A stretch of 64,000 bases of DNA from Okeania sp. SIO2B3. Lineage in GTDB: Bacteria > Cyanobacteriota > Cyanobacteriia > Cyanobacteriales > Microcoleaceae. The position numbers were made by a program, and so were the translations under genes. A model generated the notes under the pieces. It was not told the DNA's origin. It searched no databases and saw only the letters and a program-made list of their open reading frames with translations. Positions 54,701 to 63,326 of this stretch are shown piece by piece. Position 1 is the first letter of the stretch, and every line of letters begins with the position of its first letter. The stretch spans positions 248,672-312,671 of the forward strand of contig NZ_JAAHGH010000005.1 in NCBI RefSeq assembly GCF_010672525.1, in the 5' to 3' direction.

Positions 54701-57690
54701 TAGAACGTCGTGGCGACCTCAATAAACAATCCCAGGAATTGCAAAATAAACTTGCCGATACGGAAAAATGGGTGGAACAACAAACCGTCGCCTTGGATAC
54801 CGAAACCGAGCAAGTCGATAATTTGCGTCAACAGTTGATAGCTGATGGGGAGGCGTTGGCAGAAAAAATTGCCGTGGCAACGGGTAGCGAATTAACGGAG
54901 TTGCAGACAAAACAAGCACAACTCCAGGAAGCTTTGGGACTCATTGAAAATAAAGCAGTGGTATTGCGACAACAGCAAACAGCTTTCAGCCAAAAACGCA
55001 CCTTGCTGACCGCAGAAAACGAAGTAATTCTGGCAGAACAACGACTATTAGATGCCTACCTGACAACTCCGGAGAGCAACTTTGAGGCATTGCAGCAACA
55101 GCTAGCAGATGCTCGTGCTGCCTTAGCGGAAGCCCAACGTTTAGCAGAACAAGCGGAAGCCAGCAGTCAGGCATTAACCGCTCCGTTACAGGAACTCCAA
55201 GCAGACCTCCTGGCACAAAACGACGAACATTTGCAAGCTGCTAAGGCACGACAGCAGATACTCAAGGATTTGTTGGAGGCAACAGAACTGAATGCCAACT
55301 ACACTTTGGAAGCTGCCCAGAAACAGCAAGAAGTGAACGATTTAGAATTCCAAATATTGCAACGGTTGCAGTCAGCCACTATTGCGGGTAACGAAGAAGC
55401 CCAACATTTATTAGATGTAGCCACTCAAAACGATATGGCAACGGCGGCAGAAATCTATTACCGGGATTACACCGACTTAGCTGGTGATAAGCGCAGTAGT
55501 TCTGCCGGAGGGGTGGGAACAGCTGAAGACCGGATATTAGCGGATAAGTATTATCAGGAGATGCAAAACCATCGCCAGTTGCAGCGACTAGCTCAAGAGC
55601 AAGCAGACCATTTCGGAGAGATTCGCCAAACTGCTGAAGCACAATTAGAGGTATTGCAACAGCAACAGGAAGCTGCTGCCCAGACGTTGCAAGAGGTTAA
55701 CGACCAGATTAATGAAACCCAGGAACAACAGGAAGCCAAGGAGCAGGAGTTGGCTGTTGCTCAGGCTCGTTTAGATGGTATTTCTCGGATACGGGAGCAA
55801 ACAGAACAAACTTTTGTGCAGTTGGTGAGTTTGGAACGGTTGAATCTGGCTCAAGCACAGTTGGAGCAGGAGATTGCGTTGCAGCGGCAGTCAGATATTG
55901 ATGAGGAAGTGGCGCAGCGCTTGGAACGAGAGGAGATTGAGTTGGAGCGTCAGCGTTTAGAGGCGCGGGCGAAGTTGGAGCAGTTGGAGCAGTTGCAAGC
56001 TGAGGAAGAGTTGCGGCAAGCGGTGAATGAGGTGCGGGCCGATGTTGGTTTGGATGCTGTGGCGGGTGGTAGTAATTCGGCTCAGTTGCAGTCGGATATG
56101 GCGGCGTTGTTGGGGCAGTTGCAGAATTTGGAGCAGCAACAGCCGGATTTACCTGATGATGTGAAGGCTTTGTTGGCTGATGCGAGGGGCGATATTAATC
56201 TGGCGTTGCAAGGGGAAGAAGCTGAGAATATTCAGGAGAATTTGCTGAAGACTGCGGCTGGGTTAGTGGGGCAGATTCAGAATTATCAGACTGAAATTGC
56301 TAAGTTAGACTCAGAGGAACTTTGGGATAATCAGTTGTTGGCAAAAGCGGAAAATGATTTGCAAACTGCGTCTCGCGAAATGGTTGAGGAGTTGCAGCGA
56401 TCGCAAGCTTTATCTGGGGAACGGGAGATTATTAATCCTCTGTACATTGAGACCTTGACCAAAGTTGCCTATGCAGAGCAGGCGGTGGATATTTCCCAAG
56501 ATTTAGCCAAGCAGTCCAAAGATTTGCTCGGTCAAATCCTCGAACAACGAAAAGAAGAACGAAAAGCTCGTAAGAAGGCGTTCTGGAATGAGTTGTTAAG
56601 TACAGTAACATTGGTGGTTAGTATTGTTGCTGCGGCCCTTACACTTGGAGCAAGCCTCGCCGTTAGCGCGGCCACAATAACTTCCATGAAGTCGATCGCA
56701 GCTACCTTACGAACCATCGTTACTGTGCTGAATGTAGTACAATCTGCCTATAACGGAGATTGGTCAGGAGCTATATTTAACTCCCTAATAACAGCAGTTG
56801 GTTTCAGTAGCATACCAGGAAAGGATACGCTTATCAAAGTTACTCAGGGAGCTTATGGTGCATACCAGGCTTCTGAATCAGGTGATGATATTTTGGCATT
56901 CCTGAAAGTGGTAGGTACTATTGCAAGCGTGGCACTTCAAAACCTTGAAAACCTTGAGATTATAGGAAAAAGGGATTGGCAGTATCAGTTGCTTAACTCT
57001 TTGCAAAATGTTCCCATAATGGTTCACACTGGAATTCAAGCAATAGAGAATGATGATTGGTTATCAGCAACAAGCAACTTGTTCAACGCTTTAACTACTT
57101 TGGGTCAGAATATCGGATACACTCTAGCAGACAAATTAACAGAAAGCGTTGTTGGGTTCTTTCATGATGCAGAGCTAGTTGGCAATCTGGGTATTGCTTT
57201 AGTTGGTGTCATTGAAGAAGATAGTTTAATTGGTATCCTCTCTGGAATAAACAGTGGTTTGAATGCTGTAAACATCTATAAGCAAAAGAATGAATCTTTA
57301 GCAAAAGAGCTTGGACTAGATAGTGAACCGTTTTGGTATGAACAACTACCAAATTGTCCTAACACTCATGGGGAAGCTCAGGCACTCGCTGAGCAGAATT
57401 CCGGTTGGAAACCAGATGGAGCTACTGGACAAGTACTCCAATTTTTCCATCCAGGAGCTGCAAGTAGTTTTCGCCATGAAGCAGGCCAGCAGTGTACCTA
57501 TACAACAAGTGGAAAACTTATTAAAAGTGGGCCGGGAGCAGGAACGCCAGATTACATTGCACCCAATGGTTTGTTGGGCAAAATAGGACACTTTACAGTT
57601 GATGTTTTACCATGGTTTTTCCTAAGTACGGAGATTTATAATAGTTTGCGGCCTCCTAATCAGGGAACACCGCCGATTGAAACTGAATAA
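51787..57690 (+). CDS. giant coiled-coil protein with pre-toxin-like C terminus
   Basis: 1967 codons from GTG at 51787; an in-frame stop lies at 51751, there is no good ribosome site and no signal peptide, and coiled coil starts at once, so a 5' truncation is possible. Residues about 1-1590 are mostly Gln/Glu/Ala/Leu-rich coiled coil, broken by two basic, Trp/Tyr-rich segments (about 683-715 'GHRRQNRKTVPVYGWIHNP'; about 808-850 'KWYGKKKKHWVTITHVDHHW'). A hydrophobic stretch (about 1603-1635) and an Ala/Gly-rich region follow, like pre-toxin linkers of large bacterial surface toxins. Near the end 'QQCTYTTSGKLIKSGPGAGT' (1901-1920) is a module I associate with C-terminal parts of big secreted proteins. 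No nuclease or other toxin motif is recognised. Confidence 0.75.
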   Translation: MECFASPKGLQNLQSQLAGIEQNIGNIESDITANEQKVEQLDAQLLKENSDKIYLQETLAEIDQRIVDKELEISDKYEEIQLTEKYARHVNAEVDRLENRLDLINRADALETEYQNQQDNWQNALDNQIASTEELLATRTAGENQREQLLSLQSQLADTQTQLATAQQQQAQLTTEVETAQEDLQFTQLQLGNQQIQLQSLQSQDQPLRSAEAYYYNQAQQHRQQIWYSNGSQFVYNAEQAAAYRANMEQAARMAQQRNDLWPQIEETENRIEELNEAIATQTANIASKQQELAEVTPEVANLTAKAAEIEIQIPPLVAALEPLQQAENAKLADFQNAVEQTETASVELAQTTKEQATALNHLISFGVLGTESDVDFFPTQVEAKVNEFIQQLQNRSNDLGSQADTLGNLIADWQSELDNTTDTVSRQALTDLITKTIGQQNHLLQRQQENQEIVTALSDRLTAATASLENLRQQQELEIREQLNSNDERLEALNRQLETETAAEKAVNEDTVLAYAQLNDQVRADLTASATQWVSQLQEGHQQTKEIGEGQQNLSQSVDELIEYIEDNLADVDGERDRNLADLRDAITTLGVVAPRRDEFAVGETHLKQEIEKLKQLIENDAKLWEEIAPIAQRFGVESQELAEYQQQYEAKKQQDEATAQQYEQQRQQHQNNANHWQSQIQTWGVVGHRRQNRKTVPVYGWIHNPTAEANYNNELGAAEEAAQNRDAALKLPTALAYREEFVNNATNNGTAIELLQAETEEKSNEYSSLLAQVKAEEAQNNAQASAAIAQADWYEQRAAEHWERSRKNGPTWTETRVTWKRKWYGKKKKHWVTITHVDHHWIVWDTYTKYAEQLRQQAVSQLIETDNQSQQQERLQPLAEQWANARNAASAAETPIDSSRNLADSLAATREQIPVAEEQLQELEELLPDIKEMLAEAQKEADEYNAKVLAEWQEHDENATEYINTIEDILERRGDLNKQSQELQNKLADTEKWVEQQTVALDTETEQVDNLRQQLIADGEALAEKIAVATGSELTELQTKQAQLQEALGLIENKAVVLRQQQTAFSQKRTLLTAENEVILAEQRLLDAYLTTPESNFEALQQQLADARAALAEAQRLAEQAEASSQALTAPLQELQADLLAQNDEHLQAAKARQQILKDLLEATELNANYTLEAAQKQQEVNDLEFQILQRLQSATIAGNEEAQHLLDVATQNDMATAAEIYYRDYTDLAGDKRSSSAGGVGTAEDRILADKYYQEMQNHRQLQRLAQEQADHFGEIRQTAEAQLEVLQQQQEAAAQTLQEVNDQINETQEQQEAKEQELAVAQARLDGISRIREQTEQTFVQLVSLERLNLAQAQLEQEIALQRQSDIDEEVAQRLEREEIELERQRLEARAKLEQLEQLQAEEELRQAVNEVRADVGLDAVAGGSNSAQLQSDMAALLGQLQNLEQQQPDLPDDVKALLADARGDINLALQGEEAENIQENLLKTAAGLVGQIQNYQTEIAKLDSEELWDNQLLAKAENDLQTASREMVEELQRSQALSGEREIINPLYIETLTKVAYAEQAVDISQDLAKQSKDLLGQILEQRKEERKARKKAFWNELLSTVTLVVSIVAAALTLGASLAVSAATITSMKSIAATLRTIVTVLNVVQSAYNGDWSGAIFNSLITAVGFSSIPGKDTLIKVTQGAYGAYQASESGDDILAFLKVVGTIASVALQNLENLEIIGKRDWQYQLLNSLQNVPIMVHTGIQAIENDDWLSATSNLFNALTTLGQNIGYTLADKLTESVVGFFHDAELVGNLGIALVGVIEEDSLIGILSGINSGLNAVNIYKQKNESLAKELGLDSEPFWYEQLPNCPNTHGEAQALAEQNSGWKPDGATGQVLQFFHPGAASSFRHEAGQQCTYTTSGKLIKSGPGAGTPDYIAPNGLLGKIGHFTVDVLPWFFLSTEIYNSLRPPNQGTPPIETE

Positions 57691-59067
57691 AAAACAAAGC
57701 GGTCGCCTTTTTCCTCCAAAAAGAGCGATCACCTACCTAACATACCTGGTAGGGGCGAATGGCATTCGCCCGCACAGATACCAATTATTCCCTCAAAATA
57801 TGGAATAAGCGATCGCTCCTTTGCCCCAAAAACTACCCCAAAACCGCGACCAACATAACAATCATTGCTTACCCAATATACCTGGTCTGGGCGAATGCCA
57901 TTCGCCCCTACGGATACCAATCATTGCACAGAAATATACAATAGCGATCGCCCCTAAACCATTCCTCAAAACCAACCAACCACAAAAAAACATGACAAAC
58001 ACAACAACCATCGCCTAAACCTACACCCAAAGACAAGGAACCCTAGAGGACGTAGCAGCGATCGCCTGAAATGTGTAGGGGCGAATGGCATTCGCCCGCA
58101 CAGATACCAATTATCCCCTCAAAATATACAAACAGCCATGGCCCCAGACCAAAAGTCAACCAACCACAAAAAAAACCATGACAAACACAACAATCATTGC
58201 CCCAATCTACACCCAAAGACAAGGAACCCTAGAGGACGTAGCAGCGATCGCCTGAAATGTGTAGGGGCGAATGGCATTCGCCCGCACAGATACCAATTAT
58301 CCCCTCAAAATATACAAACAGCCATGGCCTCAGACCAAAAATCAACCAACCACAAAAAAACATGACAAACACAACAATTATTGGCCCTACCTATACCCAA
58401 AGACAAGGAACCCTAGAGGACGTAACAGCGATCGCCTGAAATGTGTAGGGGCGAATGGCATTCGCCCGCACAGATACCAATCATTCCCTCAAAATATGAA
58501 ATAGGCGATCGCGACTTTCTCCCAAACCAACCCTAAAACTATGACCAACATCACAATCATTGTTTACCCAATACATCTGGTCTGGGCGAATGCCATTCGC
58601 CCCTACGGATATTATTTCCTCAAAATATGGAATCGGCGATGGCGACTGGTCCCCCAAGCCCACCCTAATACTATGAACAACATCACAATTATTTTTTACC
58701 CAATACATCTGGTCTGGGCGAATGCCATTCGCCCCTACGGATATTATTCCCTCAAAATATGGAATCGGCGATGGCGACTGGTCCCCCAAGCCCACCCTAA
58801 TACTATGAACAACATCACAATTATTTTTTACCCAATACATCTGGTCTGGGCGAATGCCATTCGCCCCTACGGATATTATTTCCTCAAAATATACAAAGAG
58901 CGATCTCTCCTTTCTCCCAAACCCACTCTAAAACTATGACCAACATCACAATTATTTTTTACCCAATACATCTGGTCTGGGCGAATGCCATTCGCCCCTA
59001 CGGATACCAATCGTTCCAGTCAAACAAAAATCTGATAAAATGGGAAAAAACAAGAAATATCAACCTT
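57691..59067. repeat. REP array with acetyltransferase 5'-end fragments
   Basis: REP palindromes built on GGGGCGAATGGCATTCGCCC lie near 57751, 57889, 58076, 58261, 58445, 58583, 58716, 58848 and 58978. Type I units (starts 57992, 58178, 58362; period about 185) each carry ATGACAAACACAACAA, ACACCCAAAGACAAGG and CTAGAGGACGTAGCAGCGAT, the first 23 or so codons of the gene at 62074, then a stop. Type II units (58541, 58673, 58805, 58936; period 132) start ATGAACAACATCACAATTAT. The type II run happens to be open for 132 codons, but it is a translation of the repeat. Confidence 0.9.
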
Positions 59068-59628
59068 ATGTCTTACGATCATAACAAACATCATCGGCGA
59101 TCGCTTCGCCTCAGAGGTTATGACTATTCACAAGCTGGAGCCTATTTTCTCACTATTTGCACTTACAACCGTCAGACTCTATTTGGAGAAATTATTGACG
59201 GTAAAATGCAGTTAAATCAACTAGGTGAGGTAGTTGCTGAAGAATGGGAGCGATCGGCACAAATACGCCAAGAAATAGAATTAGACTATTCGGTAATTAT
59301 GCCAAATCATTTACATGGCATCGCTATCATTCATAATGTAGAGTCAAATGACCGTGTAGGGGCAAACGGCCGTTCGCCCCTACGGATGAAACCTCGCTCA
59401 ATATCGTCATTAATGACAGGATTCAAATCTGTTGTCACTAGACGTATTAATCGCATTCGCTATCATGGCGAACAATTAACTACATCTGCTCCGGTGTGGC
59501 AACGCAATTATTACGAGCATATTATTAGAAGTGAAACATCATTAAATCAACTCAGACAATACATAATAGAAAATCCTTTAAAATGGAAAATCGATCAATT
59601 ACATCCTAATAATCCTTCAAAATGGTGA
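59068..59628 (+). CDS. REP-associated tyrosine transposase (RAYT)
   Basis: 186 codons from the ATG at 59068; the frame is open to 58936 only through a type II repeat. Y1-transposase family: 'RLRGYDYSQAGAYFLTICTYNR' (core YDYS.AGAYF.TICT), the HUH pair in 'MPNHLHGIAII', and the catalytic Tyr probably in 'LRQYIIENPLKW'. RAYTs bind and process REP hairpins as single strands; here REPs lie on both sides. A REP variant, GTAGGGGCAAAC and GTTCGCCCCTAC around GGCC, lies inside the gene at 59356-59383 and reads in frame as 'VGANGRSPL'. The conserved motifs on both sides are intact, so the gene may still be active. Confidence 0.9.
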   Translation: MSYDHNKHHRRSLRLRGYDYSQAGAYFLTICTYNRQTLFGEIIDGKMQLNQLGEVVAEEWERSAQIRQEIELDYSVIMPNHLHGIAIIHNVESNDRVGANGRSPLRMKPRSISSLMTGFKSVVTRRINRIRYHGEQLTTSAPVWQRNYYEHIIRSETSLNQLRQYIIENPLKWKIDQLHPNNPSKW

Positions 59629-60191
59629 TCACAATAACTACAAATATCGTCTACCAAATAACCATGTAGGGGCGAATGGCATTCGCCCCCATAGATACCA
59701 ATCATTCCACAGAAATATGCAACAAGCGATCGCTCCCTCCCCCAAAACCAACCAACCACAAAAAAACCATGACAAACACAACAACCATCGCCCCAACCTA
59801 CACCCAAAGACAATCAACCCTAGAGGACGTAACAGCGATCGCATGAACCATGTAGGGACGAATGGCATTCGCCCCCATAGATACCAATCATCCCACAGAA
59901 AGATGCGACAAGCGATCGCTCCTCCCCCTCCCCCCAAAACTAACCAACCCTAGACGACGTAGTAGCGTTCGCCCCCTTTCAGTTATCAGTCATCAGTTAT
60001 CAGTTATCGGTATCTTTAGGTTCTGGAGGCTGGAAATACTGAAGTTTATTTTTCCATATTCCTAGAATAATTAGTTATTAACTGTTCTACCCAAACGATC
60101 GCTCTTTTATATAGCAACCTGTTGCAATCTCAATCAATTTTCTGCTATAATTCCATGAACAGTCTCAAATATTAACAGGAGATGCCGCCTT
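59629..60191. repeat. REPs and further gene-start fragments
   Basis: REPs near 59667 and 59851; a fourth acetyltransferase 5' fragment (ATG 59769, CTAGAGGACGTAACAGCGAT) and a shorter one near 59945. CAGTTATCAGTCATCAGTTA follows. AGGAG at 60176-60181 serves the next gene. Another REP lies at 60777, after that gene. Confidence 0.85.
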
Positions 60192-60746
60192 ATGTCTCTA
60201 ACAGTTGAAGACCTAGAAAAAATCCAAACACAACTAACAGAAGCACATTTAGACTACCGCACCGAATTAGTTGACGGTCAAATTATCATCATGGGATTAT
60301 CAGACTATGTTTCCGAAGAAATTATCGCTCGAATAATCACCTTTCTCAATATGTGGGTACTCCCACGCAAATTAGGACGAGTCACAGGTTCTTCCGCAGG
60401 TTTTCGTCTCCCAGACGGCAACTTACGCGGTCCCGATGTATCCTTTGTTCCCGCTGCCAAGATGCGTCAAGCTCCCCGTGCTTTTGCTGAAATTGTTCCC
60501 GACTTAACTATCGAAGTCAGGTCAGCATTGGATAACATTAAACCTCTAGCCGAAAAACTGCAAAGATTTATCGAGTTAGGCTCTCAGGTGAGTATTTTAG
60601 TAGACCCCAAAAACTTGACTGTAACCGTATATCGCGCTACTGGGGAAGCAATAGTTTTAACCAATGAAGACACATTGACTATTCCCGAATTATTACCCGG
60701 TTGGGAACTGCCCATATCAGAAATTTGGCCGCCAGTCTTTGAGTAA
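60192..60746 (+). CDS. Uma2 family (DUF820) restriction-endonuclease-like protein
   Basis: 184 codons, full length. 'RTELVDGQIIIMG' near the start, 'GSSAGFRLPDGNLRGPDVSFV' (Asp-containing catalytic core), 'PDLTIEVRSALDN' (E-x-R/K position; family usually E-V-x-S) and 'FIELGSQVSILVDP' with the C-terminal 'LLPGWELPISEIW' are family marks. The fold is PD-(D/E)XK-like. The family is greatly expanded in cyanobacteria; biological role unknown. AGGAG lies 11 bases upstream. Confidence 0.9.
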   Translation: MSLTVEDLEKIQTQLTEAHLDYRTELVDGQIIIMGLSDYVSEEIIARIITFLNMWVLPRKLGRVTGSSAGFRLPDGNLRGPDVSFVPAAKMRQAPRAFAEIVPDLTIEVRSALDNIKPLAEKLQRFIELGSQVSILVDPKNLTVTVYRATGEAIVLTNEDTLTIPELLPGWELPISEIWPPVFE

Positions 60747-60958
60747 AAAGGAGCGATTCCCTTCTCAAAAACCATGTAGGGGCGGATACCATTCGCCCCC
60801 ATAGATACCAAGGGTTCCAAAGAAATATGGAATAGGCGACAGCTCTTTTGTGATCACTGATAACTGAAATGGAAAAGAGCGATCGCCCCACCAACAACCT
60901 TGATAAAATGCTAAAATATGTTGTAAAATATTGACAATTTGTCAACTAGAGTCAGCTA

Positions 60959-61519
60959 ATGGAAAGCATAATCATTACTCTACCAGACTCTCAGCGAGTC
61001 TATATTGAAGAGCAAATACAACTCGGCGGTTATAGCAACGCCAGCGAGTATTTTAATAACTTAGTCCTGCAAGAGCAAAAACGCCAAGCCAAAGAACGAC
61101 TGGAAACCATGTTAATAGAGGGTATAGAGTCAGGCTCCGCCGAACCAATGACCGCAAAAGACTGGGAGGAAATTCGTCGAACAGTGGGAAAACTAGAGCG
61201 CCACCCTCAACTCAAAGAAATAATTGCTAAAACTCGTTTGGGATTAGAAAATATTTACGGCGAACGATTAGAAAAGTTAGTTCTGTTTGGCTCCCAAGCA
61301 AGAGGTGATGCCAGACAAGACTCAGATATAGACCTTCTCATCGTTCTCAAAAATCCTTTTGACTACTCCCAAGAAAGCGATCGTATTAGTTATTTGATTG
61401 CTGATATCTGCTTAGAACATACCGTCGTTATTAACAGTGTATTTGCGACACTTCAAAAGTATCAAGAATATGATGGCGGTTTATTTCGCAATATTCGGCA
61501 AGAGGGAATTCCGGTATGA
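60959..61519 (+). CDS. ParD-like antitoxin fused to MNT nucleotidyltransferase
   Basis: 186 codons. Residues 1-74 are a ParD-type antitoxin: ribbon-helix-helix 'IITLPDSQRVYIEEQIQLGG' and 'YSNASEYFNNLV', with the ParD tail 'IEGIESGSAEPMTAKDWEEI'. Residues about 82-186 are a minimal nucleotidyltransferase: 'LVLFGSQARGDARQDSDIDL' with GS at 111-112 and Asp123, Asp125. MNT enzymes are antitoxins of HEPN toxins, adding AMP to the toxin. The next gene is HEPN and overlaps by four bases. No parE is seen. The ParD part would supply DNA binding and so autoregulation, which MNT-HEPN pairs usually lack. Confidence 0.88.
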   Translation: MESIIITLPDSQRVYIEEQIQLGGYSNASEYFNNLVLQEQKRQAKERLETMLIEGIESGSAEPMTAKDWEEIRRTVGKLERHPQLKEIIAKTRLGLENIYGERLEKLVLFGSQARGDARQDSDIDLLIVLKNPFDYSQESDRISYLIADICLEHTVVINSVFATLQKYQEYDGGLFRNIRQEGIPV

Positions 61520-61911
61520 CCCCCAAGCAGCAAAAACTACTAGAAAAAGCTGACCAAACGTTGCAAGCAGCACGAGTTTTAAAAGACCAAGGATTTTTTG
61601 ATTCTGCTACTTCTCGTGGTTACTATGGGATGTTTTACATTGCAACCGCATTTTTAGAAGGAGAAAAGTTATCTTATTCTCGCCACTCTGCAATTATTGC
61701 TAGTTTTGGTCAAAATTTTGCCAGACCGAAGCGGGTGCCAATAGAATTTCATCGTTATCTAATTGACGCTCAAAACATTCGATTAAAAGCAGATTATGAT
61801 GTAAATGCACAAATCACACAAACAGAAGCATCCCAGACAATAGATCGTGCTGAAGAAATGCTTAACTTTGCCTTAGCAAATATTGATTCTCTTCCTCCTT
61901 CTTCTCCATAA
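61516..61911 (+). CDS. HEPN domain toxin
   Basis: 131 codons, ATGA overlap with the upstream antitoxin gene. HEPN fold of the MNT-linked kind: 'FFDSATSRGYYGMFYIATAFL', 'YSRHSAIIASFGQNF', 'RLKADYDV', and a C-terminal helix. The Rx4-6H ribonuclease motif is not obvious; in this subfamily it may be lost or placed differently. Such proteins are often toxins silenced by AMPylation by the MNT partner. Confidence 0.88.
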   Translation: MTPKQQKLLEKADQTLQAARVLKDQGFFDSATSRGYYGMFYIATAFLEGEKLSYSRHSAIIASFGQNFARPKRVPIEFHRYLIDAQNIRLKADYDVNAQITQTEASQTIDRAEEMLNFALANIDSLPPSSP

Positions 61912-61980
61912 GCGATCGCTCCCAAAAACTCAAAACCCAAATAGAAATTTGCACAATGGATTTTTCTGCAACGTCCGTGC

Positions 61981-62046
61981 AGAGGGCATAACCGTATGAC
62001 TCCAGAACAACAAATACTATTGTTAAAATTTACATTCCCCAATTAA
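61981..62046 (+). pseudogene. remnant of a second HEPN gene start
   Basis: AGAGGGCATAACCGTATGAC at 61981 matches AGAGGGAATTCCGGTATGAC at 61501 in 16 of 20 bases, and the 16 codons from 61996 (MTPEQQILLLK) recall the HEPN start MTPKQQKLLEK. It stops at once. Probably the debris of a duplicated ParD-MNT/HEPN end. Confidence 0.6.
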
Positions 62047-62073
62047 ACTCAAACCAACCACAAACAAAAAACC

Positions 62074-62733
62074 ATGACAAACCCAACAACCATTGCCCAA
62101 AACTACACCCAAAGACTAGCCACCCTAGAGGACGTACCCACCATCGCCCCCCTGTGGAAAGCCCTTGTCCACAGTCGCGAACACCTAGACCCCGCCATGC
62201 AAGTCAAACCAGACTTTGACTTCACCGAATACGTCACCTTCCAAATAACCAAACCCCACTCCTACTGCTTCCTCCTGGAATACCATCAAGACAACCAAAC
62301 CACCATTGTCGGTTGCCTATTCGTCTACTTCTACGACGAAAACCCACCATCATACCTGGACGAACAATACCGACCCCAACACGAACTAGAAAACCCCTTT
62401 ATCCCCCGCAGAGTCGGTTCCATATTAGGAATGTACCTAGACCCAGAACACCGAGACCCCAAAGCCATTCAAATGTTAGCAAAGGCAGGGATAGACAAAG
62501 CGGAGGAAATGAAAGTAACGGACATCGACCTATTAGTATGTGCTGAACAGACCGGAATGCAGGCCCTGTTGAAAAAATGGGGATTCAAACAACAAGCGTT
62601 TCAGTTTTGCAAACATTATAACATTGATGCTCAAGAGGAATTACCAGACTTGCACCAACCTTTGCCAGAATTGGAACCTTTGGAATCTCCTCTAACCCCT
62701 CTTGGGAAGGGGGGACTGATGGATGCGGTATGA
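62074..62733 (+). CDS. GNAT family acetyltransferase, source of the 5'-end repeats
   Basis: 219 codons. The GNAT core has 'QRLATLEDVPTIAPLWKAL' at the start, 'VGCLFVYFYDE', 'GSILGMYLDPEHRDPKAIQMLAKAGIDKAEEM' (motif A region, P-E-H-R replacing the usual Q/R-x-x-G) and 'ALLKKWGFKQQAFQF'. Acceptor unknown. The first about 23 codons plus some 20 upstream bases are what the 57.9-59.8 kb array repeats. Its last 15 or so residues ('SPLTPLGKGGLMDAV') derive from a CCCCTCTTGGGAAGGGGG repeat. Confidence 0.85.
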   Translation: MTNPTTIAQNYTQRLATLEDVPTIAPLWKALVHSREHLDPAMQVKPDFDFTEYVTFQITKPHSYCFLLEYHQDNQTTIVGCLFVYFYDENPPSYLDEQYRPQHELENPFIPRRVGSILGMYLDPEHRDPKAIQMLAKAGIDKAEEMKVTDIDLLVCAEQTGMQALLKKWGFKQQAFQFCKHYNIDAQEELPDLHQPLPELEPLESPLTPLGKGGLMDAV

Positions 62734-62879
62734 GTTAGCTGGGTACGCTTAATGGTAAATTTTCTCTCAAGTACAACTATAATCGAAGCGTTCGTTTTCT
62801 CCTCCTTAAACGGTAACAAAGACTAAGCGATCGCCAATGAAAGAGTTACCTAAAAAGTAGAGTTTTTACTAATTTATTA

Positions 62880-63062
62880 ATGTCTTACAGCCAATTTACA
62901 ATCGAACAAATCAAATCATATTTTGGCATTTCACTCTCAGAAAAAAACGGTATATTTGCCAAAATTTCAGAATCACAATACAGCCTATTTTTATCGGAAA
63001 CTCTGGACTATAATATTCCATTAGCTCTGGCGATTAATTCAGAAAAGTCTCGTTCTGAATAG
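62880..63062 (+). pseudogene. truncated cyanobacterial unknown, N-terminal piece
   Basis: 60 codons: 'MSYSQFTIEQIKSYFGI' and 'IPLALAINSEKSRSE'. I recognise this as the start of a longer cyanobacterial family of nuclease-like unknowns that normally runs on past 'EKARSEFIIAP'. Here two stops follow 'SRSE'; downstream text in another frame (SPEGLPIFQQN) is unrelated. Probably a gene cut by deletion. Confidence 0.6.
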
Positions 63063-63326
63063 TAAAAGTAATATTGTTTTATCACCAGAAGGTCTACCTA
63101 TTTTTCAACAAAATTCCCTCAATTAAATACATATTATAATTCAGGAGTCAGGAGTCAGAAGTTAGGAGTCAACCCACCCCTCGCCCCTCCCCCTCCCAGG
63201 AGGGGAAGTCAGGAGCCATATGAGGTAGCAAGATGCTCCCACTGCCATTTTCCTTGACCAAAATAACTACAATAGACTACCATTACAATGCACCACTACC
63301 AGAAATTTATTTGAGAAATTGAAAAA
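63063..63326. repeat. intergenic, CCCACCCCTCGCCCC repeat
   Basis: GGAGTCAGGAGTCAGAAG, CAACCCACCCCTCGCCCCTC with CCCCTCCCAGGAGGGG, and CCTTGACCAAAATAA with ACAATAGAC (63250-63280; also near 34655). No gene seen. Confidence 0.7.

Noticed and set aside
51787-57690. SMC-type chromosome segregation ATPase
   Set aside because: Coiled coil alone causes the likeness; there are no Walker A or B motifs and no hinge.
57991-58480. CRISPR array
   Set aside because: Units of about 185 bp are too long, the parts between palindromes are themselves repeated rather than unique, and no cas genes are present.
58541-58939. 132-codon protein with three 44-residue repeats
   Set aside because: It is a direct translation of three 132-bp type II repeat units; openness follows from the period being a multiple of three.
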